Source: Pseudomonas frederiksbergensis (GTDB taxonomy: Bacteria; Pseudomonadota; Gammaproteobacteria; Pseudomonadales; Pseudomonadaceae). Taken from it: a stretch of DNA of 64,000 bases. A model generated the notes under the pieces. That model was not told the DNA's origin. It did no database searches and saw nothing but the letters and a program-made list of their open reading frames with translations. Below, in pieces: positions 18,639-28,785 of the stretch (position 1 is its first letter; each line of letters starts with the position of its first letter). The stretch covers positions 36,420 to 100,419 of the forward strand of contig NZ_MOBP01000027.1 of assembly GCF_003732665.1 (NCBI RefSeq), given 5' to 3'. The position numbers and the translations under genes are program-made.

Positions 18639-18644
18639 TATAAT
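18639..18644 (+). promoter_or_regulatory. Candidate -10 element for rpoD
   Basis: An exact TATAAT lies 48 bases before the rpoD ATG, in the short dnaG-rpoD gap. No good -35 hexamer is seen at 17 bases upstream, so this would be a -10-dominated promoter or a chance match. An rpoD-proximal promoter is known in other gammaproteobacteria. Confidence 0.4.
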
Positions 18645-18691
18645 CCTCGGCTTGTTTTTTGCCCGCCAAGACCTTCAGTGGATAGGGTGTT

Positions 18692-20542
<1,851 letters not shown>

Positions 20543-20546
20543 TCAC

Positions 20547-20577
20547 AAAACCCCCGGCCCAGGCCGGGGGTTTTGCT
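20547..20577 (+). terminator. Intrinsic terminator of rpoD
   Basis: A GC-rich inverted repeat (AAAACCCCCGGCC against GGCCGGGGGTTTT) starts four bases after the rpoD stop and runs into a T-rich tract, a classical rho-independent terminator. Confidence 0.9.
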
Positions 20578-20665
20578 TTATGCAGATTAAATCCCCCGCA
20601 CTACCCACCCGCCGAATTGCCCGTCTACACTCGAAACATTCCCCCCGAGCCATAACGAGACCGTT

Positions 20666-23600
20666 ATGCCCAGACTGCCGACCGTGCTTTTTTTGCTGTC
20701 GCTGATGACCTGGACCGCAACGGCTGGCGCGCTGACTCTGACCGACGAAGAACGTAGCTGGCTGGCGGCTCACCCGGACTTGCGTCTGGGCGTCGACGCG
20801 TCCTGGCCGCCCTTTGAGTTCCGCGACGAACAGGGCCGTTACCAGGGCCTTGCCGCAGATTACATCAACGTGATCCGCCAACGCCTGGGCATCAAGCTCA
20901 CCCCCATCGAACCGGTGAGCTGGACGGTGGTTCTGGAGCAGGTCAAACAGGGCAAGCTCGATTTGTTGCCGGGCATCATGTCGACGCCGGAACGCCAGAC
21001 CTACCTGTCATTCACCCGCCCCTATCTGGACTTTCCGATTGTCATCCTGGCCCATATCGGCGGCGCCCAGCCACGCAAAATCGAGGACCTGTACGGCCTC
21101 AAAATCGCCGTCGTGGAAAACTACGCCCCCCATGAGCTGCTGCGCACCCACCATCCGGACCTGAATCTGGTGGCGATGCCCAACGTCAGCTCGGCGTTGC
21201 AGGCGTTGGCGACCGATGAAGTGGACGCGGTGGTCGGTGATCTCGCCTCCAGCGTCTGGAGCCTGCGCCAGCTCAAGCTCGACGGGCTCTATGTCAGCGG
21301 CGAAACGCCCTACCGCTACCAATTGGCGATGGCGGTGCCACCGAAAAACAAAATGCTCGTGGGCATCATCGATAAAGTCCTGGCGGACATGAGCCCCAGC
21401 GAAATCAGCGCGATTCAGGAGCATTGGGTCGGTAACGTCCTCGATCATCGGACTTTCTGGTCCGACTTGCTGGTCTACGGCCTGCCGGGCCTGGTGCTGC
21501 TGATCATCATCCTGGCGGTGGTGATCCGGATCAATCGCCGGCTGAGCTCGGAAATCGCCCGGCGAATCGATCTGGAACAGGAACTGCGCAGCAGCGAATA
21601 CCACTATCGCGGGCTGGTAGAAAGTCTGTCGGCCATTGCCTGGGAAGCGCGAATCAGCGATTTCACCTACAGCTACGTGTCGCCCCATGCCGAAGACTTG
21701 CTCGGTTATCCCCTGTCCCATTGGCTGATCCCGGGGTTCTGGCGCAACATCATCCACCCGGCGGACCTGATACGAGCACAGACCTTCTGTGACCACGAAG
21801 TGCTGGCCGGGCGCGATCACAGCGTCGATTACCGGGTCATCACCGCCGATGGTCGCTGCCTGTGGGTGCGCGATATCGTCAGCCTGATCGAACACGGCCA
21901 TGAACCGGTGCTGCGGGGCCTGATGATCGATATCAGCGACGCCAAGCGCACAGAAGAGGCGTTGCGTCTGTCGGAACAGAAATTCGCCTCGGTATTCCAG
22001 CAATGCCCGGACATCCTGGTGATTGCGCGGCTTTCCGACGGCTGCCTGCTGGAGGTCAACGAAGCGTTCGAAGAACAGATCGGCCTCAAGGCCAGAGATG
22101 TCATCGGCCAGACCGCTACCGATCTTAATATCTGGGGCATTCCCGGCGTCGGGCCGGGTTTGCTGCAACGGTTACAGGCCGGCAGCATCCGCAATCTGGA
22201 AATGCCTTTTCGCCGCAACAATGGCCAAGTGTTCACCGGCCTGATTTCCGCAGAGCCGTTCGATCTCGATACCACCCCCGCGCTGGTGGTCGTGGTGCGG
22301 GACATTAGCCAGCTCAAGGAAACCCAGCAACAGTTGCAAACCTCCGAAGAGAAATTCGCCAAGGCCTTCCACGCCTCCCCTGACGGCTTGCTGCTGTCGC
22401 GACAGAGCGATGGCTTGCTGCTGGAGGTCAACGAGGGCTTCAGCCGTATCACGGGCTTCAACAGCGCGATGTCGGTGGATCGTTCGGCGCTGGACCTGGG
22501 CATCTGGGTCAATCTCAACGAACGCAAACAGATGCTCGACTTGCTGCACCGGGATGGCTTCGTCAGGGATTTCACCTGCCACATCCGCCGCAACGACGGG
22601 CAGATCCGCCTCTGCGAAGTGTCCAGCCGACCGCTGCCGATCGGCGATGAAGACTGCATGCTGACCATCGCCCGGGACATCACCGAGCGGCACCTGATGC
22701 AGGAAAAACTGCAACAGGCCGCCACCGTGTTCGAGAGTACCGCCGAAGGCGTGTTGATCACCGACACCCAACAGCACATCAGCGCGGTCAACCGCGCCTT
22801 TACCGAAATCACCGGTTACAGCGAGAGCGAAGCCTTGGGCCACACCCCTCGCCTGCTTGCCTCGGGCCTGCATGACAGCGCCTTTTACGCGGCCATGTGG
22901 CATCAGTTGACCGATGAGGGACACTGGCAAGGCGAGATCTCCAACCGGCGCAAAAACGGTGAGTTGTACCCGAGTTGGCTGACCATCAGCGCCGTGCGCA
23001 ACCGCGATAAGTTCATCACCCACTTTGTCGCCGTGTTCGCTGACATTTCCAGCCTCAAGCACGCCCAGGCCAAGCTCGATTATCAGGCCCACCACGACCC
23101 GCTCACCGGCCTGCCGAACCGTACGTTGTTCGAAAGCCGGCTGCTGATGGCGCTCACCAACCAACAAGAAAACGGCGGCCAAGGCGCGGTGCTATTCCTC
23201 GACCTCGACCGCTTCAAGCACATCAATGACAGCCTCGGCCACCCGGTCGGCGACCTGCTGCTCAAAGGCATCGCCGTGCGCCTCAAGGAGCAACTGCGCG
23301 ACATCGACACCGTCGCACGCCTGGGCGGCGACGAATTCATCATTCTGCTGCCCGGCCTGCAGCAAGCGAGCGACGCCGACCACATTGCGACCAAACTGCT
23401 GAATTGCTTCGCCGCGCCGTTCCAGGCCGGTGAACACGAGTTCTTCATCAGCGCCAGCATCGGCACCAGCCTATACCCCAAGGATGGCTGCGACGTCGCC
23501 ACCCTGGTCAAAAACGCCGACGCGGCGATGTACCGCTCCAAGGCCAAGGGGCGCAACCGGGTCGAAAGCTACACCCGTGACCTCACGGCCCAGGCCAGCG

Positions 23601-24412
23601 AACGGGTGGCCCTGGAACACGAACTGCGGCGCGCCATCGAACGCAACGAGTTGCACCTCTACTACCAACCGAAAATCAGCCTCGACGACCATCGCCTGGT
23701 CGGCGCCGAAGCGCTGATACGCTGGCGCCACCCGACCTTCGGCGACGTACCACCGGAACACTTCATTCCCCTGGCCGAAGAAAACGGCATGATCCTGCAA
23801 ATCGGCGACTGGGTGCTCGAGACCGCGTGCCGGCAAATGTTCGAGTGGAACCAGGTCTACGAAGGCCTCGGCCCGCTGTCGGTCAACCTCGCCGGCGCGC
23901 AACTGCGCCAGCCCAACTTGCTCGGACGCATCGAGCAACTGCTCAAGGACAACCGTCTCAAGCCCGGTTTTCTGCAACTGGAAATTACCGAAAACTTCAT
24001 CATGAGCCAGGCCGAAGAAGCGCTGGCGGTGCTGCACCAACTCAAACGCCTGGGCGTGCAACTGGCGATCGACGACTTCGGCACCGGCTATTCATCCCTG
24101 AGCTACCTCAAGCGCCTGCCGCTGGACATCCTCAAGATCGACCAGTCCTTCGTCCGCGGCCTGCCGGATGATCCCCACGATGCCGCGATTGTCCGAGCCA
24201 TCATCGCCCTGGGCCGCAGCATGCAATTCACCATCATCGCCGAGGGCGTCGAAACCCAGGCCCAACAGGAATTCCTCGCCGCCGAAGGCTGCGAACAGAT
24301 CCAGGGCTACATCGTCAGCCTGCCCTTACCGCCCGAAGAATTCGCCGCGACGTTTCTTCGTATAGCCGTATCGGATTTTTCGGATAGCACAGCCGAGAAA
24401 CCGTCGCTATAA
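20666..24412 (+). CDS. Periplasmic-sensing multi-PAS GGDEF/EAL cyclic-di-GMP protein
   Basis: A 1248-residue inner-membrane signalling protein. In order it has a signal peptide (1-22), a type-3 solute-binding domain (about 30-265) facing the periplasm, one transmembrane helix (about 270-292), and about four PAS domains (about 310-800). A GGDEF domain has the intact LGGDEF motif (about 886-890), preceded five residues earlier by an RDID inhibitory I-site. The EAL domain has EALIRW (about 1015), EITE, DDFGTGYSS (about 1137) and KIDQSF. All catalytic motifs for synthesis and breakdown of c-di-GMP look intact, so net activity cannot be predicted. The solute-binding domain suggests direct sensing of an amino acid-like ligand. 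Its stop codon lies inside the -10 box of the tRNA gene that follows. Confidence 0.93.
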   Translation: MPRLPTVLFLLSLMTWTATAGALTLTDEERSWLAAHPDLRLGVDASWPPFEFRDEQGRYQGLAADYINVIRQRLGIKLTPIEPVSWTVVLEQVKQGKLDLLPGIMSTPERQTYLSFTRPYLDFPIVILAHIGGAQPRKIEDLYGLKIAVVENYAPHELLRTHHPDLNLVAMPNVSSALQALATDEVDAVVGDLASSVWSLRQLKLDGLYVSGETPYRYQLAMAVPPKNKMLVGIIDKVLADMSPSEISAIQEHWVGNVLDHRTFWSDLLVYGLPGLVLLIIILAVVIRINRRLSSEIARRIDLEQELRSSEYHYRGLVESLSAIAWEARISDFTYSYVSPHAEDLLGYPLSHWLIPGFWRNIIHPADLIRAQTFCDHEVLAGRDHSVDYRVITADGRCLWVRDIVSLIEHGHEPVLRGLMIDISDAKRTEEALRLSEQKFASVFQQCPDILVIARLSDGCLLEVNEAFEEQIGLKARDVIGQTATDLNIWGIPGVGPGLLQRLQAGSIRNLEMPFRRNNGQVFTGLISAEPFDLDTTPALVVVVRDISQLKETQQQLQTSEEKFAKAFHASPDGLLLSRQSDGLLLEVNEGFSRITGFNSAMSVDRSALDLGIWVNLNERKQMLDLLHRDGFVRDFTCHIRRNDGQIRLCEVSSRPLPIGDEDCMLTIARDITERHLMQEKLQQAATVFESTAEGVLITDTQQHISAVNRAFTEITGYSESEALGHTPRLLASGLHDSAFYAAMWHQLTDEGHWQGEISNRRKNGELYPSWLTISAVRNRDKFITHFVAVFADISSLKHAQAKLDYQAHHDPLTGLPNRTLFESRLLMALTNQQENGGQGAVLFLDLDRFKHINDSLGHPVGDLLLKGIAVRLKEQLRDIDTVARLGGDEFIILLPGLQQASDADHIATKLLNCFAAPFQAGEHEFFISASIGTSLYPKDGCDVATLVKNADAAMYRSKAKGRNRVESYTRDLTAQASERVALEHELRRAIERNELHLYYQPKISLDDHRLVGAEALIRWRHPTFGDVPPEHFIPLAEENGMILQIGDWVLETACRQMFEWNQVYEGLGPLSVNLAGAQLRQPNLLGRIEQLLKDNRLKPGFLQLEITENFIMSQAEEALAVLHQLKRLGVQLAIDDFGTGYSSLSYLKRLPLDILKIDQSFVRGLPDDPHDAAIVRAIIALGRSMQFTIIAEGVETQAQQEFLAAEGCEQIQGYIVSLPLPPEEFAATFLRIAVSDFSDSTAEKPSL

Positions 24413-24413
24413 T
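24408..24413 (+). promoter_or_regulatory. -10 element of the tRNA promoter, overlapping the upstream stop codon
   Basis: An exact TATAAT contains the TAA stop of the GGDEF/EAL gene and lies 14 bases before the mature tRNA 5' end. The expected -35 position (around 24385-24390) holds only a weak match. Confidence 0.55.
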
Positions 24414-24427
24414 CCGCGGCCTACTGA

Positions 24428-24504
24428 GGGCCTATAGCTCAGTTGGTTAGAGCAGAGGACTCATAATCCTTTGGTCCACGGTTCAAGTCCGTGTGGGCCC
24501 ACCA
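24428..24504 (+). tRNA. tRNA with CAU anticodon, probably tRNA-Ile2 (lysidine-modified)
   Basis: A 77-nucleotide cloverleaf: acceptor GGGCCTA pairing with TGGGCCC (one G-U), D-loop AGCTCAGTTGGTTAGAGC, anticodon arm AGGACTCATAATCCT with anticodon CAT, T-loop GGTTCAAGTCC, and a genome-encoded CCA end. The G1-C72 pair rules out an initiator tRNA. Similarity of the anticodon arm to E. coli ileX, and its place near rpoD as in E. coli, favour the AUA-decoding isoleucine tRNA over elongator methionine; the sequence alone does not settle this. Confidence 0.95.
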
Positions 24505-24508
24505 AACA

Positions 24509-24537
24509 AAAAAGCCGCGTGAATACGCGGCTTTTTC
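24509..24537 (+). terminator. Intrinsic terminator of the tRNA
   Basis: A 12-bp stem (AAAAAGCCGCGT against ACGCGGCTTTTT, GAAT loop) begins four bases after the CCA end and finishes in a T tract. Confidence 0.88.
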
Positions 24538-24653
24538 GTGTCTGGCGTTCTGGTTTTTCAGATGTTTTTTCTTCAAAAAGCAGCGGAAATGTCCACAAAG
24601 TGTCCACATCGATTTCCAGCGAAACGACGTCATTCGTAGACACAAACTTGAAA

Positions 24654-24704
24654 TTGACAAACCGACCTTGAACTTTAGGATGGCTCAACCTATAAATACT
24701 ATAG
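24654..24704 (+). promoter_or_regulatory. Candidate promoter and operator of the DUF4258/HTH pair
   Basis: An exact TTGACA (24654-24659) is followed after 16 bases by TAGGAT (24676-24681), a fair sigma-70 pair. Just downstream, CTATA-N5-TATAG (24690-24704) forms a small inverted repeat suited to autorepression by the HTH protein. The base composition here is visibly more AT-rich than the flanks. Confidence 0.45.
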
Positions 24705-24712
24705 AAAAACAC

Positions 24713-25036
24713 ATGAGCCCTCTTCTTCCTTTTCCACTGCCAAAAAAGAAAGCTCTTGAAATCATTCGTGAGCTTTCAGAGGTATCGGAACGCATCTTCT
24801 ACTCCCCGCACGCCAAGGCGCGGATGATTGAACGAGGCGTGAGCATGCCGGACGTGATGGACTGTCTGGGTAAAGGGCAGATCACCGAGGGGCCGTTTCA
24901 GCAACCGGGAGGTGATTGGCGATTTACTATTTACTGGTTCAAAGCTGGGTCACCTCTCCAGGTCGTCGGGGCAATCGACATCGATGACGACGGGACATTT
25001 CTCGTCATAGTGACCACGATACAAAAGAAGGGATGA
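24713..25036 (+). CDS. DUF4258 domain protein, putative toxin of a type II toxin-antitoxin pair
   Basis: A 107-residue protein with the DUF4258 pattern: FYSPHAKARMIERGVSMPDV, then a short beta-rich region (GDWRFTIYWFKAG) and a C-terminal VVGAIDIDDDGTFLVIVTT. DUF4258 is a RelE/BrnT-like fold often encoded next to an HTH protein as a presumed toxin. The start is uncertain: ATG 24713 avoids the promoter, while ATG 24680 would add eleven residues; neither has a strong ribosome binding site. It overlaps the HTH gene by four bases. The toxin role is inferred from family and arrangement only. Confidence 0.75.
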   Translation: MSPLLPFPLPKKKALEIIRELSEVSERIFYSPHAKARMIERGVSMPDVMDCLGKGQITEGPFQQPGGDWRFTIYWFKAGSPLQVVGAIDIDDDGTFLVIVTTIQKKG

Positions 25037-25476
25037 ATTTTATGTACCACTACGTAGAAAGCGGCCTACCGAACGTATGGCTTAGCAATGGCTTCGTGGT
25101 GAAGGAGACCGCCTATGGCGAGTCTGTCGCCATCACGGATGTGAAGGGCCTCCATGATGTAATCGGCAAAGCCATCGCGGAGAAACCTTCAGTACTGACA
25201 GGTGCTGAGTTCAGATTTTTGAGAAAGGAGCTTGGCCTGTCCCAGGAAAGCCTCGCCGAGATTGTTGGTTTGACAAGTCAGGCTGTAGCGATCTGGGAAA
25301 AAACCGACAAGATCCCGATGGTAAACGACCGTTACTTGCGAGGCCTTTATCTTGAAGCCAAAACGGGTGAAGCGGATCTGATGGCGGCTATCAATACCAT
25401 CAACAAATTGGACCACGAACTCTACAAACTGAATCTGGAGTTTGAAGGCCAATGGCACAATCAAGCATGCGCTTGA
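25033..25476 (+). CDS. HTH (XRE/MqsA-like) regulator, putative antitoxin
   Basis: A 147-residue protein. Residues ~1-55 form an unassigned N-terminal domain (YHYVESGLPNVWLSNGF, then YGESVAITDVKGLHDVIG). A helix-turn-helix of the XRE/MqsA C-terminal type follows (LTGAEFRFLRKELGLSQESL, then EIVGLTSQAVAIWEK). The N-terminus lacks the cysteine pairs of the zinc-finger MqsA/YgiT antitoxins. It starts inside the DUF4258 gene and ends with a terminator, so the two genes form a closed bicistron. The order toxin then antitoxin matches higBA and mqsRA rather than relBE. Confidence 0.78.
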   Translation: MNFMYHYVESGLPNVWLSNGFVVKETAYGESVAITDVKGLHDVIGKAIAEKPSVLTGAEFRFLRKELGLSQESLAEIVGLTSQAVAIWEKTDKIPMVNDRYLRGLYLEAKTGEADLMAAINTINKLDHELYKLNLEFEGQWHNQACA

Positions 25477-25491
25477 GTCTGAATGTTCTGT

Positions 25492-25521
25492 AAAGCCCGG
25501 CAAGAATGCCGGGCTTTTTTT
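25492..25521 (+). terminator. Intrinsic terminator of the DUF4258/HTH operon
   Basis: A 10-bp stem (AAAGCCCGGC against GCCGGGCTTT) followed by a run of Ts, 15 bases after the HTH stop and just before the convergent dehydrogenase gene ends. Confidence 0.9.
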
Positions 25522-25535
25522 CACCTTCGTTTCCC

Positions 25536-27890
25536 TTACTCAGGCAACGCATACGCAATCACATAATCCCCCCGATCCGAAGACTGTCGCGCCCCACCCA
25601 CCGTCAGCAGGATGTATTGCTTGCCAGTTTTCGGCGAGACGTAAGTCATCGGCCCGGACTGACTGCCCACCGGCAATCGCGATTTCCAGATCTCATTGCC
25701 GTTAGCGGTATCAAACGCCCGCAGATAGAAATCCTGAGTCCCGGCAAAGAACAACAACCCCGACTGAGTCGCCAGCGAAGCGCCCAGCGTCGGCATGCCA
25801 ATCGGGATCTGCAAGTGCATGCGAATTCCCAGAGGCCCGGTGTCTTGTACAGTGCCGACCGGAACCTGCCACATCAATTTATGGGTCTTGAGGTCGATGG
25901 CGGACATGGTGCCAAACGGTGGTTTCTGGCACGGAATACCGGCCGCCGAGAGGAAGCGTTCGCGCATGGCGCCGAATGGCGTGCCTTCCTGTGGCACGAC
26001 GCCCATTTCGATGCCGCTGGCTCCGGCGGCGATTTTGTTGCGCGGGATCATGTAATTGGCCAGGCCCAGGCGCATGTCGTTGACGAACATGTAATTCGTG
26101 TTCGGGTCGACCGAGACGCTGCCCCAGTTCATGCCGCCCAGGGAGCCCGGGAATTGCAGTGCGCGATCAAGGCCCGGCGGGGTGTAGACGCCTTGGTGGC
26201 GCATGCCTTTGAACTGGATGCGGCACATCAACTGATCGAATGGCGTGGCGCCCCACATGTCGGATTCGGTCAGGGTCTGGTTGCCGATTGACGGCATGTC
26301 CACCGAGAACGGCTGGGTCGGCGAATAGCGTTCGCCGGGCACGTTGCCTTGTGGCACCGGGCGTTCTTCGACCCGCGCTATCGGCACGCCGGTTTCGCGG
26401 TTGAGCAGGAAGATTTCGCCCTGTTTGGTCACTTGCGCCAAGGCTGGCTGGGTGCCGCCCTTGTCGTCCGGCACATCGTAGAGCAGCGGTTGGGCGGGCA
26501 GGTCGAAGTCCCAGAGGTCGTGGTGGGTGGTCTGGAAGTGCCAGCGCACCTGACCGGTCTTCACGTCGATGGCGACGATGGATGAGTTCCACTTGTCATC
26601 GAAGGCCGTGCGTTGGCCACCGAAGAAGTCAGGTGTAGCGTTGCCGGTTGGCAGGTAGACCAGACCGAGTTTGGCGTCGTAGGACATGGCCGACCAGACG
26701 TTCGGCGTACCACGGGTATAGGTCTCGCCGGCCGGCGGGCGCTTGGTGGTGTTCGGGTTGCCCGGGTCCCACGCCCACGCCAGTTCACCGCTGCGCACGT
26801 CGTAGGCGCGGACTACGCCTGGCGGTTCGCCGGTGGAATAGTTGTCGGCCACGCGACCGCCGACGATCACCACATTACCGGCGACCAGCGGGGTCGAGGT
26901 TTGCTGGTAGTAACCGGGTTTGATTTCGCCCATGTCGGTTTTCAGGTCGACGGTGCCTTTGTCGCCGAAGTCTTCGCACGGCTTGCCGGTGTCGGCATTG
27001 ATGGCGATCAGACGGGCATCGCCGGTCGGCAGAAACAGACGTTTCGCACAGGCGGTTAGCGTGTTATCCGACGACGCAGGGGTTTCGGAATAACCCAGGC
27101 CACGGCAGCGTTGCCAGTTCGGCGCGGTGCCTTGGGGATCGAATTTCCAGCGCTGGGTGCCGGTGTCGGCGTCCAGGGCGAAGACTTTGCCGTAGGCGGT
27201 GCAGGTGTAGACCGTGTCCCCGATTTGCAGCGGGGTGTTCTGGTCTTCGGCGCCGGCGCCGGTGCTTTGCGGGATGTCGCCGGTGTGGAAGGTCCAGGCC
27301 ACCTGCAACTTGTCGATGTTGCCTTTGTTTATCTGGTCCAGCGCGGCGAAACGATTGCCAGCGGGGGTGTTGCCCCAGTGGGCCCAGTCTTTCTGTTCAG
27401 TGCCCGGCTTCACCGGGGTCACCGCCGGTTCAATGCTGGCCATGACCACGTGGGTCGGCACGAACATGTAGGCCAGCGTGGCGACGACGCCAACCCCCAG
27501 AATGCCTGCCAGACCGTAGGCGCCACGCCCTGCATGAGCGCCGGAAGCGCGCACCAGCGTGGGATAAATCAGCGCGACAACCAGGCCGATCACGGCAAAC
27601 GTCAGCACCCGCGAAACCAGTGGCCAGTAATCGAAACCGCTGTCCCACACCGCCCAGATCGCCGTCAGGATCAGCGCCAGGCCATACAGCCACGCCCCCT
27701 GCGGTTTGCGCCGGGCAATCATCAGCCCGGACACCAGCATCGCCAGGCCCATCAGCAGGAAGTACCAACTCCCTCCCAAAGCAATCAGGTAACCACCGCC
27801 ACCGGCCAGGCCGAGCCCGATCAACGCAATCAGGACACCCAGCCCCCACAGCAGCCATTTGCTGCCGGCGGCAGCCCCAGAATTATTCAT
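25536..27890 (-). CDS. Membrane-bound PQQ-dependent dehydrogenase, glucose/quinate/shikimate family
   Basis: A quinoprotein of 784 residues: about five N-terminal transmembrane helices (to about residue 125), then a periplasmic eight-bladed propeller that binds PQQ and passes electrons to ubiquinone. Family blocks are visible: DWAHWGNTPAGNRFA, CTAYGKVFALDADTG, HHDLWDFDLPAQP, and DYIVAYALPE at the end. I chose ATG 27890 (GGGGA about eleven bases upstream); start codons further upstream would add up to nine residues. Several segments resemble quinate/shikimate dehydrogenase QuiA more than glucose dehydrogenase Gcd, but I cannot decide the substrate from sequence alone. Its cofactor is made by the pqq genes downstream. 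Confidence 0.9.
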   Translation of the reverse strand: MNNSGAAAGSKWLLWGLGVLIALIGLGLAGGGGYLIALGGSWYFLLMGLAMLVSGLMIARRKPQGAWLYGLALILTAIWAVWDSGFDYWPLVSRVLTFAVIGLVVALIYPTLVRASGAHAGRGAYGLAGILGVGVVATLAYMFVPTHVVMASIEPAVTPVKPGTEQKDWAHWGNTPAGNRFAALDQINKGNIDKLQVAWTFHTGDIPQSTGAGAEDQNTPLQIGDTVYTCTAYGKVFALDADTGTQRWKFDPQGTAPNWQRCRGLGYSETPASSDNTLTACAKRLFLPTGDARLIAINADTGKPCEDFGDKGTVDLKTDMGEIKPGYYQQTSTPLVAGNVVIVGGRVADNYSTGEPPGVVRAYDVRSGELAWAWDPGNPNTTKRPPAGETYTRGTPNVWSAMSYDAKLGLVYLPTGNATPDFFGGQRTAFDDKWNSSIVAIDVKTGQVRWHFQTTHHDLWDFDLPAQPLLYDVPDDKGGTQPALAQVTKQGEIFLLNRETGVPIARVEERPVPQGNVPGERYSPTQPFSVDMPSIGNQTLTESDMWGATPFDQLMCRIQFKGMRHQGVYTPPGLDRALQFPGSLGGMNWGSVSVDPNTNYMFVNDMRLGLANYMIPRNKIAAGASGIEMGVVPQEGTPFGAMRERFLSAAGIPCQKPPFGTMSAIDLKTHKLMWQVPVGTVQDTGPLGIRMHLQIPIGMPTLGASLATQSGLLFFAGTQDFYLRAFDTANGNEIWKSRLPVGSQSGPMTYVSPKTGKQYILLTVGGARQSSDRGDYVIAYALPE

Positions 27891-28063
27891 GTCGGAAGTT
27901 TTCCCCATTTGTGACAAGCGCGAAATAATGTACTACCTGGTTACTTATGGCAATTTGTCGCAGGTAAAAAGTTCTGAACGGTCCTGGGGCCAGATCAAAT
28001 CTCCGCCATGCAAGCCGTGCTGTAACATGCCACCCCACCGATTTGTGTTGCTGGAGACGACCT

Positions 28064-28525
28064 TTGCCTGACACCCGCCCACCCGTGCTCGACGAAATCG
28101 ACCGCCAATTGATCGCGGCCTTACAGATCAATGCCCGTGAAAGCGTGGCCATGCTTGCTCGGCAGTTGGGCATTGCGCGCACCACGGTCACTTCGCGGTT
28201 GGCGCGGCTGGAGAAGGCCAAGGTCATCACCGGTTACGGCGTGCGTTTGGGTCAGCGGGTGGTGGATGGCGGGTTGCAGGCGTATGTCGGCATCACCGTG
28301 CAGCCGCGCTCTGGTAAGGAGGTATTGCGCCGGCTCAGTGCGATGGCGCAGGTGCAGCAGTTGTGTGCGGTGAGTGGCGAATTTGATTATGTGGCGTGGT
28401 TACGCACGGACTCGCCGGAGCAACTGGATCAGTTGCTGGACCAGATTGGCAGTGTGGATGGAGTGGAGAAGACGACCACTTCAATCATCTTGAGCAGCAA
28501 GATTGATCGGGGGCAGCCGGTTTAG
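28064..28525 (+). CDS. Lrp/AsnC family transcriptional regulator (probable davBA regulator)
   Basis: A 153-residue leucine-responsive regulator: an N-terminal HTH (LDEIDRQLIAALQINARESV, then ARQLGIARTTVTSRLARLEK) and a C-terminal ligand-binding RAM/ACT domain (LCAVSGEFDYVAWLRTDSPE). The start TTG at 28064 is preceded by GGAG at seven bases; the longer frame back to 28043 has no such site. It lies between the PQQ dehydrogenase and davB, the same place as an AsnC-type gene in P. putida as I recall. That makes it a plausible amino-acid-responsive regulator of lysine catabolism. Confidence 0.9.
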   Translation: MPDTRPPVLDEIDRQLIAALQINARESVAMLARQLGIARTTVTSRLARLEKAKVITGYGVRLGQRVVDGGLQAYVGITVQPRSGKEVLRRLSAMAQVQQLCAVSGEFDYVAWLRTDSPEQLDQLLDQIGSVDGVEKTTTSIILSSKIDRGQPV

Positions 28526-28531
28526 ATGCTA

Positions 28532-28630
28532 TCCAATGTGGGAGCGGGCTTGCTCGCGAATGCGGTCTGTCAGTCGATATTTATAGTGGCTGATACATCG
28601 CATTCGCGAGCAAGCCCGCTCCCACACTGG
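28532..28630. repeat. REP pair, type A (REPIN)
   Basis: Two inverted arms with core GGGAGCGGGCTTGCTCGCG around a spacer of about 40 bases, in the Lrp-davB gap. Left arm 28532-28560, right arm about 28602-28630. Confidence 0.9.
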
Positions 28631-28785
28631 GCAGTGTGTAGCGATGGATCGTCATATTGATCTTTAAACTGGCAAAACGACGACACATTGCGCCTTATTA
28701 ACGTGTTCTACGCTCTCTAGAATGGCTGCCATCTTTTCCTATACTCAGACGCGCACCCCGCGTCGAGTCGCCAGCAAGGTCAGCC

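Noticed and set aside
24439..24660. Possible integrase C-terminal remnant on the minus strand at the tRNA
   Set aside because: The translation is tRNA complement plus terminator, a common artefact. There is no tyrosine-recombinase motif.
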